From NCBI RefSeq assembly GCF_000420705.1, contig NZ_ATVL01000006.1, positions 248,001-312,000 on the forward strand: a DNA stretch of 64,000 nt, given 5' to 3'. The number at the start of each line of letters is the position of its first letter. The first letter of the stretch is position 1. A program made the translations under genes and the position numbers. Source of the stretch: Hymenobacter norwichensis DSM 15439. GTDB lineage: Bacteria > Bacteroidota > Bacteroidia > Cytophagales > Hymenobacteraceae. Under the pieces are notes generated by a model. The model made no database searches. It saw only the letters and a list, made by a program, of their open reading frames with translations, and was not told the DNA's origin. Of this stretch, positions 60,103-64,000 are shown piece after piece.

Positions 60103-60171
60103 AGACAGCGGTTTAATAATACAAGAAGATGGGCGGGTGAAGATAAGCTCCCGCAACCCTGGGCAACGCAA

Positions 60172-60209
60172 AAGCGCCCTGCTCTTTCAGAAAAATGAGC
60201 AGGGCGCTT
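60172..60209 (-). terminator. Intrinsic terminator of the second SBBP gene
   Basis: AAGCGCCCTGCTC (60172-60184) pairs perfectly with GAGCAGGGCGCTT (60197-60209), 13 bp, just past the stop at 60222. Confidence 0.85.
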
Positions 60210-60221
60210 GCCACAAACTAT

Positions 60222-63200
60222 TTACCGCTTTAGCTCCAGCCAGCCCTTGGCGCGTCGGTTATCGGTGTCGCGCAGCAGATAGTAGTATACGCCGTCGGGT
60301 AGGCCTTTGCCGGTCCAGTTGTTGTGGTAGTCCTGGGTTTCGTACACGAGCGTGCCCCAGCGGTTGAACATCTGCAAGCGGGTGGGTTTGCAACTGAACC
60401 GGGGCTTAAAGGCGTCGTTGAGCGAGTCGCCATTGGGGGTCATGATGTTGGGCATCTTCATTTCCTCAACCCGTACTGGGGCAAAGGCGGTTTCCACCAC
60501 GCAGCCCGCGTAGCGTGCCATTAGCTTCACGTTGTAAGTGCCGGGCTGCTCATATAGGTGCAGCGGACTGGCTTCGGTGGAGTGCGCGCTACCATCGCCA
60601 AAGTCCCAGTCATAAACGCCGCCGGCCAGCACGGGCTCAAATTGGCAGTTGAAGGGCGCCATGCCCGCGTAGTTGGGCGAGGCCGAGCACACCGGCAGAT
60701 TCAGGGGCACGTTGGCGGCCGAGGTGGGCGCCAGCACCACTGTGCAGATGGCTACGTTTTCGCAACCGTTCAGCGAGTAGGTGTAGCGCAATGGAAAAAT
60801 ACCGCCTCGGTTGTTGGTGTTAGGCGGGGTAAACAAGCCGCCTGCCGACACGCCATTGCCGCTCCAAACTCCCCCGGCCGGCGTCATGCCCCGCATCTGA
60901 AACGGACGAATCTGGTCGGCGCATAGAGTGGTGTCGTTGCTGGCGCGCACCCGCGGCAGCAGGCTGACGGTTACGGTTTGGGTGCCTACGCCGCAGCCTA
61001 GGGTATCGGAAATGGAATAGGTGATGGTGTGCGTACCTACGCCAGCCGCCGACGGGTTGAAGATGCTGCCCGACACGCCGGGGCCCGAGAACGTACCGCC
61101 CACCGGTGTAGCCGTCAGGTTCACGCTGCCCGACGACACGCACTTCGGCGGAATGGGGGCCACAGTGATGGTGCGCACTGGCGTTACGGTCATGCGCAGG
61201 GGCCGGGTGCTTACGCAGGTGCCGGTAGCCGCCACCGAATACGTGAGGTTGCTGACGCCTAAGCGGGCTGGTGAAGGCGTGAATTGGTAGCCGCCGCCGG
61301 GTAGCGCCGTTACGCCCGGTCCGGCCCAGATGCCACCGGCCGGGGTGCCGCCCAGCGTGATGGGTCCACTATTTACGCACACGTAGCGGCTGGGGCCGGG
61401 GTCGGCTGTCACTACCCCAAAGTCAATTTTGAAGGCCGCGTTGTTGCAGTTGCTGTTGTTGTTGCGGGTGGAGTAGGTGTTGGCACCCGGCGGAACCGGG
61501 AAAGCCGAGGTGCCGCCGCAGCCGCCGCACACCGCCTGATACACCATGCCTTTCTTATCGAAGCGCGAGGTGCCGCCATCCACATGCTCGCCGCTGCGGC
61601 CGCCCCGCTCCCCGAAAAACGTGGCGTATTCGATGGACTGCATGCCCGGCCGGAACTGCACAATGTAGAAGTCGGAGCCGTCGGTGGTGGACTGGATGGC
61701 GTTGGGTGTAACGGGCAGGCCCGCGGTGCTGCTGTTGTTGCTGGCGGCACTAGGATAATTGACGGTGCCGCCCCAGCCGCTGACGTAAATCCGCTCACAG
61801 TCATCAACCAGGAAAGCCGACAGTGAAATATCGGGCAGCAGCGTATTGCCGCTACCGAAACGGGTGCTATAAAGGCTGGTGCTGAGCGTGGGGTCGAGCT
61901 TCTGAATGAACTGCCGGCCATTGGCAACGCCGTAGCAGCCAGCGCTAATCGGGATAGTGCCCTGGGTCTGGCCCAGCAGGTACACGCTGCCGGCCGCATC
62001 AAGCTGGACGAAAAATGCTTGGTCGTAATCAGTGGTACCGATGTAGGAAGATTGAAGCACGGCAGTGCCGGTGTTGCTCAAGTGGGTCACAAAGCCATCG
62101 GTGCCGCCGGGGCGAGTGGGGCGAAAACTGCCGGTGGTGGTAGGGAAGTTGGCGCTCAGCGTGCCGCCCGTTACGTATACGCCGCGGGTAGCATCTACCT
62201 GCAACGAGTACGCCGCATCGGCCCCCGAACCGCCCAGATACGTGGACCACAACAGGCTGCGCAGATCGGCGGAAAGCTTTACCACCACCGCATCGAAGGC
62301 GCCGCCTTGGTACGAGGTGCGGTAGCCGGTAGCTGGGAAGTTGGGGCTGTTGGTAACCGAGGCTATATATACGTTGCCGTCGCCATCCGTCGTCACGTCG
62401 CCTCGGAACTGGTCACCGTAGTTGTTAACCGGCGAGCCGGGCAAACCATCAAGGGTTTGGCCGGAGTTATTCAGCGTGGATACCACACCGTCGGTACCGG
62501 AGCCGCCCAGTAGGGTGCTGCCCGTGAGGGTATTGCCGGTGGCCGAAAGCTTAGCAACGAAAATATCGGCACCGTTCTGGTACAGAAAGCTGGTAAAGTT
62601 GGGCGACTCGTCGGGCAGGATGCGTGGGCCGCCGTTGTGGGTGTTGTCGAAAGCGCCTGAGGTGGTTGGGAAAGCGTTATTGCCGGACCCTCCGGAGCCC
62701 GTGGAGCCCATAATCACCAGCTCGCCTTGCGGATTGACGACCATACTATGTGGCACATCCATGCTGCTACCGCCCAGGTAAGTGGCGTAGAGCCGGGACG
62801 CTGCGCCCGTAACGGCCGTGTTGTACTTAATGATGCCTACATCAGTGGCTCCGGCAAACGTAGTGCGAAACGCGCCGGGGTTGGTGGGGAAGCCAATGTC
62901 AAACACCGCGCCGCCCGAGTACATGTTGCCCTGCGCGTCGTAGGTGGCCGTGAAACCCCAGTTGTCGGCCGTAGAGCCCGTAAACGAGGAAAAGATAACC
63001 GTTGGGTCGATGGTAAGAGCGTAGCGCTGGTTGTACTTACCCAGTTGGAAGCGCACTGTGCTGCCTTGCAGCTCAAACGCGCACGGTATGGCCACGCGCT
63101 GCCCATTGATGTCCTGCCATGCCCTGGGCGCCTGCTCCGTCACGTCGCCCACCGAAGTGGCAATCAGCAGGTTGCCTTCCGGCGAGAGGGTGAGCTTATC

Positions 63201-63782
63201 GGCGCCGGCATAACGCAGCCGAATGGCGGCTGGCTTGGCCCCAGCTTTCACTAAGAAATCGTACTCCAGGCGGTGCTGCTCGTTTTCGTAGAGCGTGGCG
63301 CCAATGCCGGGGTAGAGGTTGGTGTAGCGCAGCTGCCGGAAGCCACGGGCGTTGCTGGCCCAGCGCTTGGGGTCGGAGCCGCGGAAGTAGTTGTAGGGCG
63401 CGGCCGTGCCTTGCTCACCGCTCAACTCGGGCGCGGCATTGGCTCCCTCAAACGTAACTGAGTAGGAGTGTCCCCGCAGCTCGTCGCTGGTAGTAGCGGG
63501 GCCGGCTTGTTTAGATAGTTTGTTGTGATGCGCGTGGGCGCCTAGCGCAACCGGGTCGAGAAAGGAATAGATGAACCCCGTGGGGCCTACAAACAGTCGG
63601 CCACCGGGCAATGCTGCCGCGTAGCGCGAGGGGCCTTCCCACTGGCCTTTGTTTTCTACAAACTCCAACGACGCAGTAGTGGCGGGAGCCGAAGCAGGAG
63701 TCAGCTTGGGAGTAGCCAGCAAACCCGGCGCCATCAGCAGCGCCAAGCCGGAAAGAAAAAATCGTACGGTAGAAAAGGGCAT
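60222..63782 (-). CDS. Giant T9SS-secreted SBBP-repeat protein with gliding-type C-terminal domain (copy 2)
   Basis: This 1186-residue paralogue of the protein at 56242-60102 has the same order of domains: signal peptide (MPFSTVRFFLSGLALLMAPGLLA), FVENKGQWEGPSRYAAALPGGRLFV, SBBP repeats (TYLGGSSMDVPHSMVV, FPTTSGAF), about three Ig-like repeats (GGIWAGPGV, GGTFSGPGVSGS), a PKD domain (WDFGDGSAHSTEAS) and a gliding-type type B sorting domain (NIMTPNGDSLNDAF, WTGKGLPDGVYYYLLR). It has fewer Ig repeats than copy 1. The tandem copies probably arose by duplication. Confidence 0.9.
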   Translation of the reverse strand: MPFSTVRFFLSGLALLMAPGLLATPKLTPASAPATTASLEFVENKGQWEGPSRYAAALPGGRLFVGPTGFIYSFLDPVALGAHAHHNKLSKQAGPATTSDELRGHSYSVTFEGANAAPELSGEQGTAAPYNYFRGSDPKRWASNARGFRQLRYTNLYPGIGATLYENEQHRLEYDFLVKAGAKPAAIRLRYAGADKLTLSPEGNLLIATSVGDVTEQAPRAWQDINGQRVAIPCAFELQGSTVRFQLGKYNQRYALTIDPTVIFSSFTGSTADNWGFTATYDAQGNMYSGGAVFDIGFPTNPGAFRTTFAGATDVGIIKYNTAVTGAASRLYATYLGGSSMDVPHSMVVNPQGELVIMGSTGSGGSGNNAFPTTSGAFDNTHNGGPRILPDESPNFTSFLYQNGADIFVAKLSATGNTLTGSTLLGGSGTDGVVSTLNNSGQTLDGLPGSPVNNYGDQFRGDVTTDGDGNVYIASVTNSPNFPATGYRTSYQGGAFDAVVVKLSADLRSLLWSTYLGGSGADAAYSLQVDATRGVYVTGGTLSANFPTTTGSFRPTRPGGTDGFVTHLSNTGTAVLQSSYIGTTDYDQAFFVQLDAAGSVYLLGQTQGTIPISAGCYGVANGRQFIQKLDPTLSTSLYSTRFGSGNTLLPDISLSAFLVDDCERIYVSGWGGTVNYPSAASNNSSTAGLPVTPNAIQSTTDGSDFYIVQFRPGMQSIEYATFFGERGGRSGEHVDGGTSRFDKKGMVYQAVCGGCGGTSAFPVPPGANTYSTRNNNSNCNNAAFKIDFGVVTADPGPSRYVCVNSGPITLGGTPAGGIWAGPGVTALPGGGYQFTPSPARLGVSNLTYSVAATGTCVSTRPLRMTVTPVRTITVAPIPPKCVSSGSVNLTATPVGGTFSGPGVSGSIFNPSAAGVGTHTITYSISDTLGCGVGTQTVTVSLLPRVRASNDTTLCADQIRPFQMRGMTPAGGVWSGNGVSAGGLFTPPNTNNRGGIFPLRYTYSLNGCENVAICTVVLAPTSAANVPLNLPVCSASPNYAGMAPFNCQFEPVLAGGVYDWDFGDGSAHSTEASPLHLYEQPGTYNVKLMARYAGCVVETAFAPVRVEEMKMPNIMTPNGDSLNDAFKPRFSCKPTRLQMFNRWGTLVYETQDYHNNWTGKGLPDGVYYYLLRDTDNRRAKGWLELKR

Positions 63783-63784
63783 AT

Positions 63785-63990
63785 AATGAATGTCTAATTG
63801 CTGATTGTGAACTTGTTGAGCTGTTGCTTGTGCAAGGACTGAACGGTTGTGCAAAGCTGCTTAATGGGCTGCCGAACTGTTGATTGCAAGAAGGCTGTGC
63901 CTCACAGGAAATCAAAAATTCAGTGAGTAGCCATCCAGCAATTTAGCAGCAACAATTCAACATCCGGTAAGCACCTACTCCTCAATTCCA
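63785..63990. repeat. TTGTTGA-rich intergenic element upstream of the second SBBP gene
   Basis: TTGCTGATTG, TTGTTGAGCTGTTG and, further out, CCAGCAATTTAGCAGCAACAATTCAAC form loosely complementary arms about 150 nt apart. They resemble the elements at 4095-4182, 43031-43125 and 55529-55633. Confidence 0.45.
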
Positions 63991-64000
63991 ATCTTGAAAG

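Noticed and set aside
1..64000. tRNA genes, rRNA genes or CRISPR arrays
   Set aside because: Reading by eye found no cloverleaf-like sequence with a conserved TTCGAnTC arm and no regularly spaced repeats; small RNAs cannot be excluded this way.

Overview
The window is a chromosomal stretch from a member of the Bacteroidota, most likely a Hymenobacter-like bacterium (Cytophagales, Hymenobacteraceae). The evidence is moderately high GC, both kinds of type IX secretion (T9SS) C-terminal sorting domain, families largely confined to this phylum (DUF3078, DUF4292, TssD-type Hcp, SBBP-repeat/gliding C-terminal proteins), and many copies of the Bacteroidota -7 promoter box TAnnTTTG. No rRNA, tRNA or CRISPR array was found.

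Region by region: 1-3.2 kb holds the tail of a T9SS cargo gene and a two-gene module (small helical protein + membrane-anchored J-domain protein) present twice, each copy preceded by the same sorting-domain tail and terminator; the second tail is a remnant. 3.2-8.8 kb carries housekeeping genes (TerC-type membrane protein, YajQ, GNAT, thioesterase, NYN/cold-shock protein, DUF457 protein). 9.0-12.6 kb is mfd. 12.6-14.7 kb is an A/T-rich island with one OLD-type ATPase/TOPRIM gene. 14.8-16.4 kb has an alpha/beta hydrolase and a fasciclin protein.

16.6-20.3 kb is the most unusual region: a TssD/Hcp tube protein fused to a zincin-type toxin domain, its probable immunity gene, a second headless Hcp-toxin cassette interrupted by a stop codon with its own probable immunity gene, a YwqK/MORN-like protein, an endonuclease V gene broken by one stop codon, and a remnant of an Hcp 5' end. 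It looks like a recombining array of type VI effector cassettes with no T6SS apparatus in the window.

20.3-33 kb contains a two-component pair, small secreted or lipoproteins, an acyltransferase, an ABC ATPase, a TonB-plug protein with an N-terminal MG2-like part, an aldo/keto reductase, a DsbA-family protein and a desaturase that resembles eukaryotic dihydroceramide delta4-desaturase. 33-38.6 kb contains an apparent operon tatA-tatA-gatA-lytic transglycosylase and a GAF-LytTR regulator. 39-47.3 kb contains an apparent operon TPR-DUF4292-EnvC-like protein, then nucleotidyltransferase, dut, flippase and enoyl-CoA hydratase. 47.5-50.8 kb contains mscL and envelope proteins. 50.9-56.1 kb is the rimP-nusA-infB cluster with an unusual leader hairpin. 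56.2-63.8 kb contains two giant T9SS-secreted SBBP-repeat paralogues.

Intergenic regions are rich in unusually long hairpins (a perfect 38-bp palindrome at 3232-3311, a perfect 29-bp one at 50856-50916) and in a recurring TTGTTGA-rich element. All functional statements rest on reading motifs by eye; no database search was possible.
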